DNA of 64,000 nt from Bin87 sp963666415 (GTDB lineage Bacteria > Chloroflexota > Dehalococcoidia > Lucifugimonadales > UBA3495): contig CAXXPD010000003.1 of the NCBI GenBank assembly GCA_963666415.2, forward strand, positions 186,001 to 250,000. The letters are read 5' to 3'. The stretch's first letter is position 1, and every line of letters starts with the position of its first letter. Of the stretch, positions 52,059 through 62,011 are shown one piece after another. Both the position numbers and the translations under genes were made by a program. The notes below the pieces were generated by a model. The model worked only from the letters and a program-made list of their open reading frames with translations, did not search any database and was not told the origin of the DNA.

Positions 52059-53501
52059 ATGTGCGCTATGGTAAAAAATCGTAATGGACTGACCATCACC
52101 ACCGCTTCACCCGCCGCCGCCGAGCTGTACCAGGAAGGACTTGACCTGGTTCTGTCGCAGAACTATGGAGCGGAGCCCAGGGTGCGGTCCGCTATCGAAG
52201 CCGACGAAGGTTTCGCCATGGCGCACGCCGTGCTGGCCTACGTTCTGCACCTGCAGATGGACGTGCCGGCCGCCCGCGCCGCCGCCGTCAAGGCCGTTGA
52301 GTTGTCGGCCGGCATCTCCCAGGAGGAGCGGCAGGCCACGCAAATCATGCACTCCTTCACCCACGGCAAGGGTACCGAGGCCATCAACCTGGTCAACGAA
52401 CACCTGGTTAACTTCCCCACTGACACCCTTGCCATGCGGGTCGCCCAGCGCCTCTATATGCTGGGTTGCTTCGGGGCCGCCGTGCCCGATTTCCCCAATC
52501 ACCTGATGGCGATGATGAGCAAGGTTGCCCCCGCCAACGGCAATGACTGGGCATTCCTGGGGCAGTATGCCTTCGCCCATCACGAAACGAACCAACCGGT
52601 CAAGGCCATGGATCTTGCCACGCGCTCACTCGAGGGCAACCCCCAGAATGCCGTCGCGTGCCATTCCGTTACCCACTCCTACTTTGAGCAGGGCGATGCG
52701 GCCAACGGTGGGCGCTGGCTGGCCGACTGGTTGGACGGTTTCGATCGGAGGGCGGCCTACAACGTGCATCTGTCCTGGCACCTGGCGCTGTTTGAACTGG
52801 CCCAGGGTCGATACGGAGCGGCATTGGACATCTACGAGGCGCAAATCAGGCCCAGCGTGCAGGCACGCAACTTGGCCAACTTGGCCGATGCCGCCTCGCT
52901 GATGTGGCGCATCCAGATTTACTCCGGGGAACAACCGGCCAAACCTTGGGACGAAGTGCGGGTCCAGGCAGCGCCTGCTGCCGACAGTCCCGGCGCTGCG
53001 TTCCGGGATTGCCACGCCGCCCTGGCGTTCGCCGGCTCCGGTGACACCGACGCCACGCAGCGCCTCGTCGACCGTCTCAGCGCCCAAGGAGAAAAGGGCG
53101 ACGATCTGGCTCGCGAGATGACGCTCCCCATCGCCCGGGGTGCCGCCGCTTTCGCCGCTGGCGACTATGCCGCAGCCGCCAAACTCATGGGGCCGACCTA
53201 CCCCATGCTGGCTCGCCTCGGTGGCAGCCACGCTCAACGCGAGGTGTTCGAGGACACGCTGTTGGAAACTTACATCCGCGGCGGTATGTACGACGAAGCC
53301 AAGTCCATGCTGGACGAGCGCCTGAGCCGCCGCTCATCGGTGCGGGACACCTACTGGTTAGGTAGACTGGAGGCCGAGGCCGTACAAGGCAGCGTGCAAG
53401 CCTCCCGCCAACTGCTGGCCGAAGCGAAGGCGGCCTGGGCTCCCACCGCCGAAGAAGGCGCCGCCGAACTGCAACGCCTGGCGGCAGCCGCTCAGTCGTA
53501 G
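52059..53501 (+). CDS. TTC38-like tetratricopeptide-repeat protein
   Basis: A 480-residue helical-repeat protein resembling the TTC38 family: AAELYQEGLDLVLSQNYGAE, ADEGFAMAHAVLAYVLHLQM, SAGISQEERQATQIMHSFTH, FAHHETNQPVKAMDLATRSL, HSVTHSYFEQGDAANGGRWL, NVHLSWHLALFELAQGRYGA. TTC38-like proteins are soluble scaffolds with no proven enzymatic function. ATG 52059 is chosen because GGAGG precedes it; the frame is open 48 bp further upstream. Monocistronic, plus strand. Confidence 0.8.
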   Translation: MCAMVKNRNGLTITTASPAAAELYQEGLDLVLSQNYGAEPRVRSAIEADEGFAMAHAVLAYVLHLQMDVPAARAAAVKAVELSAGISQEERQATQIMHSFTHGKGTEAINLVNEHLVNFPTDTLAMRVAQRLYMLGCFGAAVPDFPNHLMAMMSKVAPANGNDWAFLGQYAFAHHETNQPVKAMDLATRSLEGNPQNAVACHSVTHSYFEQGDAANGGRWLADWLDGFDRRAAYNVHLSWHLALFELAQGRYGAALDIYEAQIRPSVQARNLANLADAASLMWRIQIYSGEQPAKPWDEVRVQAAPAADSPGAAFRDCHAALAFAGSGDTDATQRLVDRLSAQGEKGDDLAREMTLPIARGAAAFAAGDYAAAAKLMGPTYPMLARLGGSHAQREVFEDTLLETYIRGGMYDEAKSMLDERLSRRSSVRDTYWLGRLEAEAVQGSVQASRQLLAEAKAAWAPTAEEGAAELQRLAAAAQS

Positions 53502-53559
53502 GCATAGGGAACTACACCGTCACCCTCTCCCATACAGGGAGGCGGGAAACATAACCGTC

Positions 53560-53579
53560 GTTCCGGCGCAGGCCGGAAC
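53560..53579. repeat. Short palindromic intergenic repeat
   Basis: GTTCCGGC-GCAG-GCCGGAAC, a perfect hairpin within GTCGTTCCGGCGCAGGCCGG, resembling REP-type dispersed repeats; lies between convergent genes and may act as a terminator for either. Confidence 0.45.
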
Positions 53580-53591
53580 CCGGAATCTTTG

Positions 53592-54473
53592 CTAATCTGC
53601 TGGTGTGGGCAGCCGGTTCAGCAACGATTCCGTTCCCAGCGACTGGCACAGCTCGGCGAACTCGGGCTGGCGCGCTCCCGTCCAACGCAGCTGGCCGGGG
53701 GTGGTTTCTGGCAACGCAACATCCAGACGCAAAGTAGCGAGCCGACGATACAGCATTGCATCGTCCCGTTGGCCGGCCAGCGACTCTGCCAGGCCCGCGG
53801 CACCCCGTACCTTCACGTCCCACTGCGTGGCGTCAGCCGGAATATCGGCGATGCTGCCGTACCTGGTTAACATCGTGCCGGCCGACCGTGCTCCCCAGCG
53901 CGGTATGCCCGGGATGCCATCTGCCGCGTCGCCCACCAACGCCAGATAGTCGGGGATAGCTGCCGGAGCCACCCCGAACTTTGCCGATACGCCGTCGGCG
54001 TCCATCATCTCGCCCTTGCGCCGGTCCAGCATCACGATGCGTCTGCCAGACGCTACCTGCGCCAGATCCTTGTCCGGCGAGCACATTAGAACCTGGTCTA
54101 CCTCGGGAAAGTCTGCGAACCGCACTGCCGCGGCAGCGATGGCGTCGTCGGCCTCAAACTCGTCCATGGGCCACACCGTGAGGCCCAACGCCGCCGTTAT
54201 TGTCTCGGCCAAGGTGAATTGATCCAGCAGCGCCGGGTCAATCCCGTCTCCCGTCTTGTAGCCGTCGAACAGGTCGTTACGGAAGGAACGGATGACGGTA
54301 TCGAAGGCCACCGCGACGTGCGTAACCCCATCCTGACCCAGCAACGCGATCAGTGATTGCGTCAGCCCGTGCGTCGCCTTGACATCCCTTCCGTCCGGCG
54401 CGATGCGACCCGGCCGGGGCGAGTAGTGGGCGCGAAACAGCTCGTAGGTGCCGTCAACCAGATGAATGTTCAT
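53592..54473 (-). CDS. 5'-3' exonuclease (FEN/Pol I N-terminal type)
   Basis: A 293-residue PIN/FEN-domain exonuclease: MNIHLVDGTYELFRAHYS (Asp), THVAVAFDTVIRSFRNDLFD GYKTGDG, WPMDEFEADDAIAAAAVRFA and VLMCSPDKDLAQVASGRRIV (acidic cluster), then the helix-hairpin-helix ALVGDAADGIPGIPRWGARS. This is the stand-alone version of the Pol I 5'-nuclease domain. Start ATG 54473. It removes RNA primers or flaps. Intact and convergent with the TTC38-like gene. Confidence 0.87.
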   Translation of the reverse strand: MNIHLVDGTYELFRAHYSPRPGRIAPDGRDVKATHGLTQSLIALLGQDGVTHVAVAFDTVIRSFRNDLFDGYKTGDGIDPALLDQFTLAETITAALGLTVWPMDEFEADDAIAAAAVRFADFPEVDQVLMCSPDKDLAQVASGRRIVMLDRRKGEMMDADGVSAKFGVAPAAIPDYLALVGDAADGIPGIPRWGARSAGTMLTRYGSIADIPADATQWDVKVRGAAGLAESLAGQRDDAMLYRRLATLRLDVALPETTPGQLRWTGARQPEFAELCQSLGTESLLNRLPTPAD

Positions 54474-54570
54474 CGCGCCGTTGAGAGTTAGTGCAGGGAT
54501 TCCCGAACGCCGGCCGGCAGCTAGGGTCCGGCGTTGGACGGCGGGCGGGCGGGTTGATACCGTCGCGAAA

Positions 54571-56152
54571 TCAGTCCAGGTAGCGGTAGCCGGGCAGTGT
54601 CAGGAACTCGACAAAATCGTCGGCCAGGACGATCTCGTCCAGCAATTCCACCGCCTTGTCGAGCGCGCCTGGGTTCTCGGAACCGCGTTGCTGGATCAGC
54701 GCTGCAAACTTCCTCGGCGCGCACCTGACGATACAACGCGGCGGTGATGGGACGCCCATCGTCCAGGCTGGAACCCTGGTGGACCCACTGCCAGAGTTGA
54801 GAACGGGAAATCTCGGCGGTGGCCGCATCTCCCATCAGCCCATAGATGGCGACCGCCCCGTTGCCACGCGTCCATGCGTCCACATATTGCAGCGCCACGC
54901 TGATGTTGTTCCGCAGGCCCGCTTCGGTAATCTGACCCTCCGGCACTGTCAGCAGGTCGTCGGGAGCGATCCGTACCTCGGGTATCACGCCGAGCTGGTT
55001 GTCGCCCAAAAACGCCGCCTGGAAAACATCCAGCACCGGGGCTACCAGTCCCGGATGGGCGATCCACGCGCCGTCAAATCCCTGGTCGGCCTCCCGTTGC
55101 TTGTCGGACTGCACCTGCGCGAAAGCGGCGGCGTTGGCGGCCTCGTCGTCCCGTCGTGGGATGAACGCGGACATCCCGCCCAGGGCGTGGGCGCCGCGAC
55201 GGTGGCACGTGTTTACCAGCAATTGGGCCGCCGACGTCAGGAAGTGCGTCGCCATAGTAACCTGCGACCGGTCGGGGAACACCATGTCCGGCCGCTTGTT
55301 GAACACCTTGATGACGCTGAAAATGTAGTCCCAGCGCCCCAGGTTGAGGCCGGCCGGTCGTTCGCGTAGCTCGTACAGGATTTCTTCCATCTCGAAAGCG
55401 GCCAGAATGTGCTCAATCAGAACCGTCGGGCTGATGGCGCCGCGCGGCATATCGAGGCGGTCCTCAGCATAGTTGAAAACGTCGTTCCAGAGGCGCGCTT
55501 CCAGGTAGGATTGCAGCTTCGGCAGGTAGTAATAGGGACCAGTGCCGTGGCTCTGCTGCGCCACATGGTTATGGTATACGGTGAGGCCAAAATCGAAGAA
55601 GCTGCCGGCAACCGGCTCGCCATCCACCAGCATGTGCCGTTCCATCAGGTGCAAACCGCGCGTGCGCGCGCACAGGGTCGCGGTCTGTTCGTTCAGCTGA
55701 TACTGCCGCCCGTCGGGAGCCTCGTCGCGGATGGTGCGGCGGTAGGCGTCTCGCACGTTGAGCTGACCATCGAGGGTGGGCACCCAGGCCGGCGAGTGGG
55801 CGTCCTCAAAATCGGTCATGTAAACCTGCGCCCCGCAGTTCAGAGCGTTGATGACCATGCGCCGGTTTGACGATGGTCCAGTAATCTCAACGCGGCGGTT
55901 AGACAGGTCTGCCGGCGCGGGCGGAACACGCCAGTCGCCCTCGCGGACGCTGCGGGTTTCGACCAGGAAATCAGGCGTAGCGCCGGCGTCAATCTCGGCC
56001 TGCCGCCGGGCTCTGGCCTGCAACAGGCGCCGGCGCGTAGTCTCAAAGTTGCGGTGTAACTCGGCAACGAACCCAAGGGCGTCGTCGCTCACCACTTCGG
56101 CGTATGCGGCTGGCACCGGCCCGATAATTTGGACGCTGGGTTCGTCTGGCAT
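54571..56152 (-). pseudogene. aceB: Malate synthase, C-terminal frameshift
   Basis: Malate synthase A type: WRVPPAPADLSNRRVEITGP, VINALNCGAQVYMTDFEDAH, LPKLQSYLEARLWNDVFNYA, RDDEAANAAAFAQVQSDKQR, FDGAWIAHPGLVAPVLDVFQ, GAVAIYGLMGDAATAEISRS (catalytic Asp). An extra T in GAAGTTTGCAGC at about 54706 shifts the frame. The proper C-terminus (AALIQQRGSENPGALDKAVE LLDEIVLADDFVEFLTLPGY RYLD) lies in the next frame, ending at 54571, while the present frame goes on to 54521. Start ATG 56152 (MPDEPSVQII) preferred; an upstream start at 56224 is possible. Catalytic residues are before the lesion, but loss of the C-terminal helices should inactivate. Confidence 0.87.
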
Positions 56153-56274
56153 TTTAGGGGTTTCCGATATTGGGGTGTCGCGTAAGTGGATGTGGACGCC
56201 GGGGACTACCAGGATGCGGTTCACGTGGGGAACACCGGGATGTCAGCCGTGGGCGGGGAGGTTGCCAGCAGGAT

Positions 56275-58572
56275 TCAGCCGGCCCGCAGGCCCAGCGTGA
56301 CGAGGTGCTGCCCGGCGTCGGCGCTGAGAGACAAGCCCATTCCGACTCCGTCCCGATACTTGCGTTGCAGCTCCCGCAGCTGGTACTCCACCGGACGCAT
56401 GCCCTGGTTGCGGTGGCGCGATACTTCGGCCAGCGTTCCGTAAGCCTGGTCCAGCGACCAGTAGAAGGACAAAATCCAGGACAATTCTCGCTCGTCGGTT
56501 GGCGCCGGGATGTCGGTTATGTCCAGGATGGTGTTCACCACCTTGGTGTAGCGCAGAATGCCCGCCTTGTCCTGCTGGTCGCGGCCGTAGTAGCGGCGGC
56601 GCATCAGTTCCACCATGCGCTCGGTGTAGTTGGCCTCGCCGTAAATGTTCACCGGCAGCCATTTCTCGCGCAGGTCCACCACCTCGTTGCCATCGTGACC
56701 CATGATGGCAACGGCCACTTCCGACCGCAGGGCGCTGTCGTATTCGAATTTCACTGCGTCGCGGAGCAGGGCTTCCTGCAGCATCATCGTCAATTCGCGG
56801 GGGATTTTCACGTAGCGCAAGCCGGCCGCTTCGTCGTTGGTATCGGCGCCCACGCCGCCGGTATTGAAGGCGTAATACTCCTGCGGCATACCGCCCCAGG
56901 CCAGTTGCTGGAGCACGTGATACAGCAGGTTGGCGTTCTCGTCCTCCAGCCCGATGATGAACGGGTCTGAGAAATATTCCACGTAGGGCCGGCCGATGGC
57001 GCCGATGGCTGCGCCCATTTGCACGGCCTCGCCGTACATCAACACTCGAATATACTGCTCCAGACTGAGCCGGCGCAGCGGCGGAATCACGGTGTTCTGC
57101 CGCATTACCTCCTGCCAGAATACCCGGTCGGTGTTCTCCATGGGAACGTGAACCGAGTCGGTCAGCTTTCCGCCGGTCATGGTGCTGATCAGATCGCGCG
57201 CGCCTTTGCGTGCCAGCAACCCGCGGCGGGAGAGAATCATCCGCATATTGCGAACCGGATTCTCCATGTAGTTGGGTTCCTGGCTGTCGACGTGGACGGG
57301 TACGTTTTCCAGCGTTTCATCGGCTGTGGTGATACCGGGAGCGCCCCGCAGCGTATCAAAGGTAATGGGATCGTCTTCCCGGGTCAAACCAAAGGGCACG
57401 GCGTAGAAGTTGTTTTCGGTGCCGTCAATGGCGTGAGAGATCAGCGCCCGCCGCCCGCCGCGAGCACTGGTAACCGGAGTGTCCAGCGGTTGCAGCAGCA
57501 CGATGTCGTCGTTCATGGGATAGACCCCTTCGTCGGGGTCATTGGGCAGGTTCAGGATGCCGGCCAGTTCGCTGTTGGCCAGTTCCACCATGATGGTCAG
57601 CGTGCTCTTGCCGTGCAGCGAGGGCCCCACTGTGATGAGGGCGGTATTCGCCGTTTCGCCGTCCAGGTTGCGCACCCGCGCCATGCTGAGCGCCGCCTGC
57701 ACCGCCAGCCCGTTCTTCTCCTTCACCTGGTGCATTGCGATAGACAGCGGCCCCATCTTGTGCTCGCCCACGTAGTCAAAGCCGAAGTGCAGCGACAGCC
57801 CACGGGTTGGAGCCTTGAAAACCAGCTGCGTAATGCCTGCGTCGCCCAACTGCGTCGTGAGCCCCTCATCCAGATCCAGGTCGTCCATCCAGTGTGGCAC
57901 TGATACTTCCAGAATATCCGGCGACCCCTGCCACTGATCTTGCGGCAGGTCGAAAGTCAACCGTCGCCACATATATGGAGCTTGCAAGTATCGGGTGCCA
58001 AACAGGAGTTGCCGCGCGTGATACGAACGGCCGGGCGCGTCGCAAATCTGGCGGTCGGTCTGGATGATGCCTTCGCCACTGGCGAATTGCGCCTCCATTT
58101 TGGCGATTACCTTTTCGAATACGCCTACGAACAGGCGTTGATTTTCCTCGGAGAATGCCAGAGCGTCGCGGTTGCGAGTGAACCCTTCCACAAAATATTG
58201 GGTGAGATCGGGGCGGCGCACGACGCCCAGCTGACTGAAAAAGGCCAGGCCGCCGTTGTCCAGACGAAACACGGTTTCCGGCCAAACCTTGGTGGAGGCA
58301 CGGCCGGCGGCGTTGGCTACGGCGGCCTCACTTTCCAGCGCCGCAGCTTCACTCCGCAGCTCCGACTGGCGAGCCTCGGGCAAGTCCTGGAAGATGGACA
58401 TATTTCCTACCAGCCATTCTTCCGGCGGGTTGTACAGACGGCTGTCGGTGCGCTGACCCTGACGTGCTACTGCGCAGAGGCGAGTCAGCACGGCTTCAAA
58501 CTCGGGTACTATCTCCGGTCCGGCCAACGGCGACTTGCCTTCGGGCTGGTCGGTAGGGTTGGAGGTGGTCAA
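56275..58572 (-). CDS. PEPCK-like large protein (P-loop GPSLHGKST)
   Basis: A 765-residue protein. The middle has ALITVGPSLHGKSTLTIMVE (a kinase-1a/P-loop-like site), YPMNDDIVLLQPLD (acidic metal site) and TENNFYAVPFGLTREDDPIT, reminiscent of phosphoenolpyruvate carboxykinase (ATP). Other conserved-looking parts: RSYHARQLLFGTRYLQAPYM, GRPYVEYFSDPFIIGLEDEN, AFNTGGVGADTNDEAAGLRY. Longer than the ~530 residues of classical PckA, so assignment is tentative. Start TTG 58572 with AGGGAGAG 7 nt upstream. Located directly upstream of malate synthase on the same strand, which supports a C4/gluconeogenic role. Confidence 0.5.
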   Translation of the reverse strand: MTTSNPTDQPEGKSPLAGPEIVPEFEAVLTRLCAVARQGQRTDSRLYNPPEEWLVGNMSIFQDLPEARQSELRSEAAALESEAAVANAAGRASTKVWPETVFRLDNGGLAFFSQLGVVRRPDLTQYFVEGFTRNRDALAFSEENQRLFVGVFEKVIAKMEAQFASGEGIIQTDRQICDAPGRSYHARQLLFGTRYLQAPYMWRRLTFDLPQDQWQGSPDILEVSVPHWMDDLDLDEGLTTQLGDAGITQLVFKAPTRGLSLHFGFDYVGEHKMGPLSIAMHQVKEKNGLAVQAALSMARVRNLDGETANTALITVGPSLHGKSTLTIMVELANSELAGILNLPNDPDEGVYPMNDDIVLLQPLDTPVTSARGGRRALISHAIDGTENNFYAVPFGLTREDDPITFDTLRGAPGITTADETLENVPVHVDSQEPNYMENPVRNMRMILSRRGLLARKGARDLISTMTGGKLTDSVHVPMENTDRVFWQEVMRQNTVIPPLRRLSLEQYIRVLMYGEAVQMGAAIGAIGRPYVEYFSDPFIIGLEDENANLLYHVLQQLAWGGMPQEYYAFNTGGVGADTNDEAAGLRYVKIPRELTMMLQEALLRDAVKFEYDSALRSEVAVAIMGHDGNEVVDLREKWLPVNIYGEANYTERMVELMRRRYYGRDQQDKAGILRYTKVVNTILDITDIPAPTDERELSWILSFYWSLDQAYGTLAEVSRHRNQGMRPVEYQLRELQRKYRDGVGMGLSLSADAGQHLVTLGLRAG

Positions 58573-58954
58573 GATTGCTCTCCCTGTGCGTAGGCTAGCG
58601 GGGATCGACGGTTCGGCGACGGTGACCGTTATACCGAACCGGAAATCGTTGCCGATGGAGTCGGAAAGGGTAGAGTGGCCTTTTCGTTACGCCAGCCTTG
58701 CGGTAACGGCTCGGGGGCGCCGCAAAACCTGCCTGGTTCAAGTGCACGCTATGCCGAGATATGTAAGCAGAAATACTGTCAGATAATGCTACCCCGAACC
58801 GCCCAATGTGTCAAAGCCGAACCGCGGAAATCCACCACATTTGCCCGCCCGACGGTTACTGGGAGAACCGCCACAGAACCGCACGGTTGTGGCAGATTTT
58901 CCGCCCCCGCAATCCCCTCTCCTCGGGGCCCGCGCCAGGGGGTTGGCTACTGGA
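58573..58954. other. Intergenic stretch
   Basis: About 380 bp between two minus-strand genes; includes a CCCCTCTCCTCGGGGCCCGC dispersed-repeat-like motif near 58915 and no supported gene. Confidence 0.4.
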
Positions 58955-60202
58955 TCAGTAAATCACTCCCGCTTCCTCCAGCCGGGTGATTTCGGCGGCA
59001 GGCATACCCAGCAACTCACCGAACACATAGGCGTTGTCCTCTCCGATGTTGCTGTACTTGCCAAAGTCGATGGGCGTGCCCGACATCCGGGCCGGGATCG
59101 ACCACGACACACTTTCGCCTTCCACCCACTCGGTAGCTTTGACGCTGCGTTCCGCTTCCCAGTAACGCGTGTCCTGGTAAAACCCTCTGGATTGCAGGTG
59201 GGCGCTGTCGTGCAGATCCTGCCCTTGGGACACCATGCCCGCTGGCACGCCGGCAGCCTGCAGGGAGTACATGAGCGCCGCGGCATCCTGCGCCTGTGTC
59301 CAATCAGCGATGGCGGCGTCCAGGGCGGCCTCATTGCGGCGGCGTCCGATCCGAGTTTCGTATTCCGGAGCCGCTGCCCAGGACGGGTCTCCCATCGCGG
59401 CGCGCAGACGCATCCACTGATCATCGTTGGCGGCGGAGATGGCGATGTAGCGGTCATCATTGGACTCAGGGACGGGGGCGCAGGGATACACACCGTGCGG
59501 TACGGCATAGGAGTCCCGGTTGCCCCGACGCTGCGGCCCCCGGCCGTTGAGTTGATAGTCCAGCAATGCCGGCCCGCAGGTTGCCACGCCTGACTTGAAG
59601 ATGGACGATTCCATCGTAGCCGTTTTGCCGGTGAGACGCCGCCGCATCAGCGCGGCGATGATGGCCGCCGGCTGGAACACGCCGGTGTGGTAGTCGGAGT
59701 ATGACGTGTTAACCACTCCCGGCGGCTCATCGGGTTCACCGGTCATCAGCGACACGCCGGACAGGTGCTGCACGAGAATCCCGAAGGACTTGTACGTGTA
59801 ATACGGCCCGTGCCCGCCCAGCCCGGTCTGCCACATTATGATGGAATCGGGGCGTTGCTGGCGGATGGCCGGAAAGTCGATGCCCCAGCGGTCCAGGATG
59901 TTGCGCCGGAAGTTGGTCATAAATACATCGCTGATTCCGACCATTTTGAGCATCAGGTCGCGACCCTCCGGAGTGCGGACGTCCAGCGTTATGCGTCGTT
60001 TGCCGCGCTGATACTCCGGTTGGCCGGCGCCCCGCGACCAAGCCGGGATGAAGGCCATTTCATCCAGCACCTTGTTAGTCTCCACCTTGATTACCTCGGC
60101 GCCCAGCGAGCCCAGGATGCGGCCGGTCAGCGGCAGGGCCACGTAGGGCCCAAACTCAACGACACGAATGCCCGTCAGTGGGGATGCGGTGGCAGCGTTC
60201 AT
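58955..60202 (-). CDS. CaiB/BaiF-family CoA-transferase 1
   Basis: A 415-residue type III CoA-transferase: LTGIRVVEFGPYVALPLTGR, LGSLGAEVIKVETNKVLDEM, YQRGKRRITLDVRTPEGRDL, MWQTGLGGHGPYYTYKSFGI, GVVNTSYSDYHTGVFQPAAI. The catalytic Asp region is TATMESSIFKSG (usual Asp-Val-Ala-Met slightly changed to Glu/Ser), so activity or substrate may differ. ATG 60202. A second CoA-transferase follows upstream on the same strand; both are probably in catabolism of carnitine-like or aromatic acids. Confidence 0.85.
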   Translation of the reverse strand: MNAATASPLTGIRVVEFGPYVALPLTGRILGSLGAEVIKVETNKVLDEMAFIPAWSRGAGQPEYQRGKRRITLDVRTPEGRDLMLKMVGISDVFMTNFRRNILDRWGIDFPAIRQQRPDSIIMWQTGLGGHGPYYTYKSFGILVQHLSGVSLMTGEPDEPPGVVNTSYSDYHTGVFQPAAIIAALMRRRLTGKTATMESSIFKSGVATCGPALLDYQLNGRGPQRRGNRDSYAVPHGVYPCAPVPESNDDRYIAISAANDDQWMRLRAAMGDPSWAAAPEYETRIGRRRNEAALDAAIADWTQAQDAAALMYSLQAAGVPAGMVSQGQDLHDSAHLQSRGFYQDTRYWEAERSVKATEWVEGESVSWSIPARMSGTPIDFGKYSNIGEDNAYVFGELLGMPAAEITRLEEAGVIY

Positions 60203-60462
60203 AAATAATCCTTTGGACAGTCACGGATAGACGATAAGGGCGGATAATTCGGACAAGTTGGCGACGGGGCGTTTCGCGAGTGGATGCCTAGAGGTCTGGC
60301 CGGAAAGCCATTGGCCGGGTTTTGCACTACTCCAAGTAGACGTATTACAGTCGTATACGGCGTGATAGTGTATGCAATACGTTTCAAGAACCCATCATTA
60401 CATAGGTAATCGACGTCAAGAAAATAACGGCTTGTGGAGAATCGGGGTTCCCGGCCAGATTT

Positions 60463-61737
60463 CTAGATAACGCCGTCGGCGTGCAGGGCGGTTATCTCGT
60501 CGTCGGACAGGCCCAGCTCGCCTCGAAACACGGCCAGATTGTCTGCCCCCAGCGACGGAGCCGGCCGACGCCGCGGCGACACCTCGTCGCTGTGAAAGAT
60601 GCCCAGCGGGTATCTCAACGTTCCAATCGTGGAATCGTCGTGCTCGATGTCGGACCAGAACCCAGACTCGGCGAGCTGCGGGTCGGCCAGCAGATCGGCG
60701 ATGTCATTTACTGGCAGGAACACCAGATTGCGCCGCTGGCCCTCGTGAAACAGCTCCTGAACGGTGAAGTTTTCGGCGAACTCCAGGAACAGGGCGGTGA
60801 TAATGTCGATGTGCTCGGCCCGATCCTGATTGCCACCCCGGTAGGCCTCGTTCAGGACCTCGTCGTTGCCGGTAACCTCGTGAATCCACTCAGCCAGGGC
60901 ATCCCACTCGCGCGGCGTAATCACGCCGGCGGCAATCCAACCGTCCTGGCAGGGGTACGCGCCCAGCGGAATCACCAGGGTCGAGTTGGTGCCCACGCGG
61001 GTAACGTTCTGCCTCAACTTGCGCCACAGCAAGGCCGGATGCGCGTCGGTGTAGTAGGTAATCAGCGCCTCTTGCGACGACACGTCGATGTGCTGCCCAA
61101 CTCCGGTTTGACCACTGGCCTCGCCGGACTCGTCGACGCCGAAATCACGGCTGTACAGGGCGGCCAGGATGCCCACCGCAGCGTACTGAGCGGCGGGGTA
61201 GTGGCTGTGTTCGTTGCCCTGGCGCACGGGCGGTTCGTCAGGCTCTCCGGTGATCTGCATATATCCGCTGGCCGCCATCACCACCAGGTCGTCGCCCTGA
61301 TAGTCGGCCCAATCGCCGGTGCAGCCAAAGGGAGTAACAGAAGCCATGACCAGCCCCGGATTGTCAGCCCGTAGGGCGTCGAATCCGATGCCACGGTCGT
61401 ACAGATAGTGCCGGTCGAAACTCTCGATCACCACGTCGGCGTCTGCTGCCAGCCGCCGGAACAACGCTCGACCTGACGCGCTCTCCAGGTCCAGCGTGAT
61501 GGAGCGTTTGTTGGTGTTGTAAAACATGAAATCGAGACTGCTCTCGGGGCCGGGAACATCAGCAGGATATGGACCCATGCTTCGAGACGGGTCGCCACCT
61601 GGTGGTTCCACCTTCACCACATCGGCGCCGTAATCTGCCAGCAGGCGACCGCAAAACGCCGCGCGCCGGTCGGTCAAATCCAGAATGCGGTAAGGCGGGA
61701 TCAGATCCTCGCCGGTGTAATCGTCAAACCGCGTCAT
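60463..61737 (-). CDS. CaiB/BaiF-family CoA-transferase 2
   Basis: A 424-residue type III CoA-transferase: YRILDLTDRRAAFCGRLLAD, YGADVVKVEPPGGDPSRSMG, FYNTNKRSITLDLESASGRA, MASVTPFGCTGDWADYQGDD, GVGQHIDVSSQEALITYYTD with the catalytic Asp in QHIDVS. Start ATG 61737 gives normal length; the frame is open to 62286 upstream but that part is low-complexity and overlaps the divergent GH gene's region. 260 bp separate it from the other CoA-transferase; nothing is recognised in that gap (60203-60462). Confidence 0.87.
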   Translation of the reverse strand: MTRFDDYTGEDLIPPYRILDLTDRRAAFCGRLLADYGADVVKVEPPGGDPSRSMGPYPADVPGPESSLDFMFYNTNKRSITLDLESASGRALFRRLAADADVVIESFDRHYLYDRGIGFDALRADNPGLVMASVTPFGCTGDWADYQGDDLVVMAASGYMQITGEPDEPPVRQGNEHSHYPAAQYAAVGILAALYSRDFGVDESGEASGQTGVGQHIDVSSQEALITYYTDAHPALLWRKLRQNVTRVGTNSTLVIPLGAYPCQDGWIAAGVITPREWDALAEWIHEVTGNDEVLNEAYRGGNQDRAEHIDIITALFLEFAENFTVQELFHEGQRRNLVFLPVNDIADLLADPQLAESGFWSDIEHDDSTIGTLRYPLGIFHSDEVSPRRRPAPSLGADNLAVFRGELGLSDDEITALHADGVI

Positions 61738-62011
61738 AACCAGCCAACCCCCTGTCGTTGTGCACCGGCCCCGCCGCCGGCCGTCGCCAATGTATAGCCG
61801 GCAGCCCGGCAATGTCAAAATCTCTGGCATTTGTCGCCAATTGCTGTGCAACGTGGGTGTGATCTGAGAATTCGCCCGGGCGCATCGTCGCTGACCCACG
61901 CCCGTCGCACGACTATGGTCAGGTTGAATCCACGGCCGGCTTCGCGGGCTATAATACCTGCGACCTGGCCCACATTCCGGACCGATACACGCCCCCAAAG
62001 AGAGATGCCCA

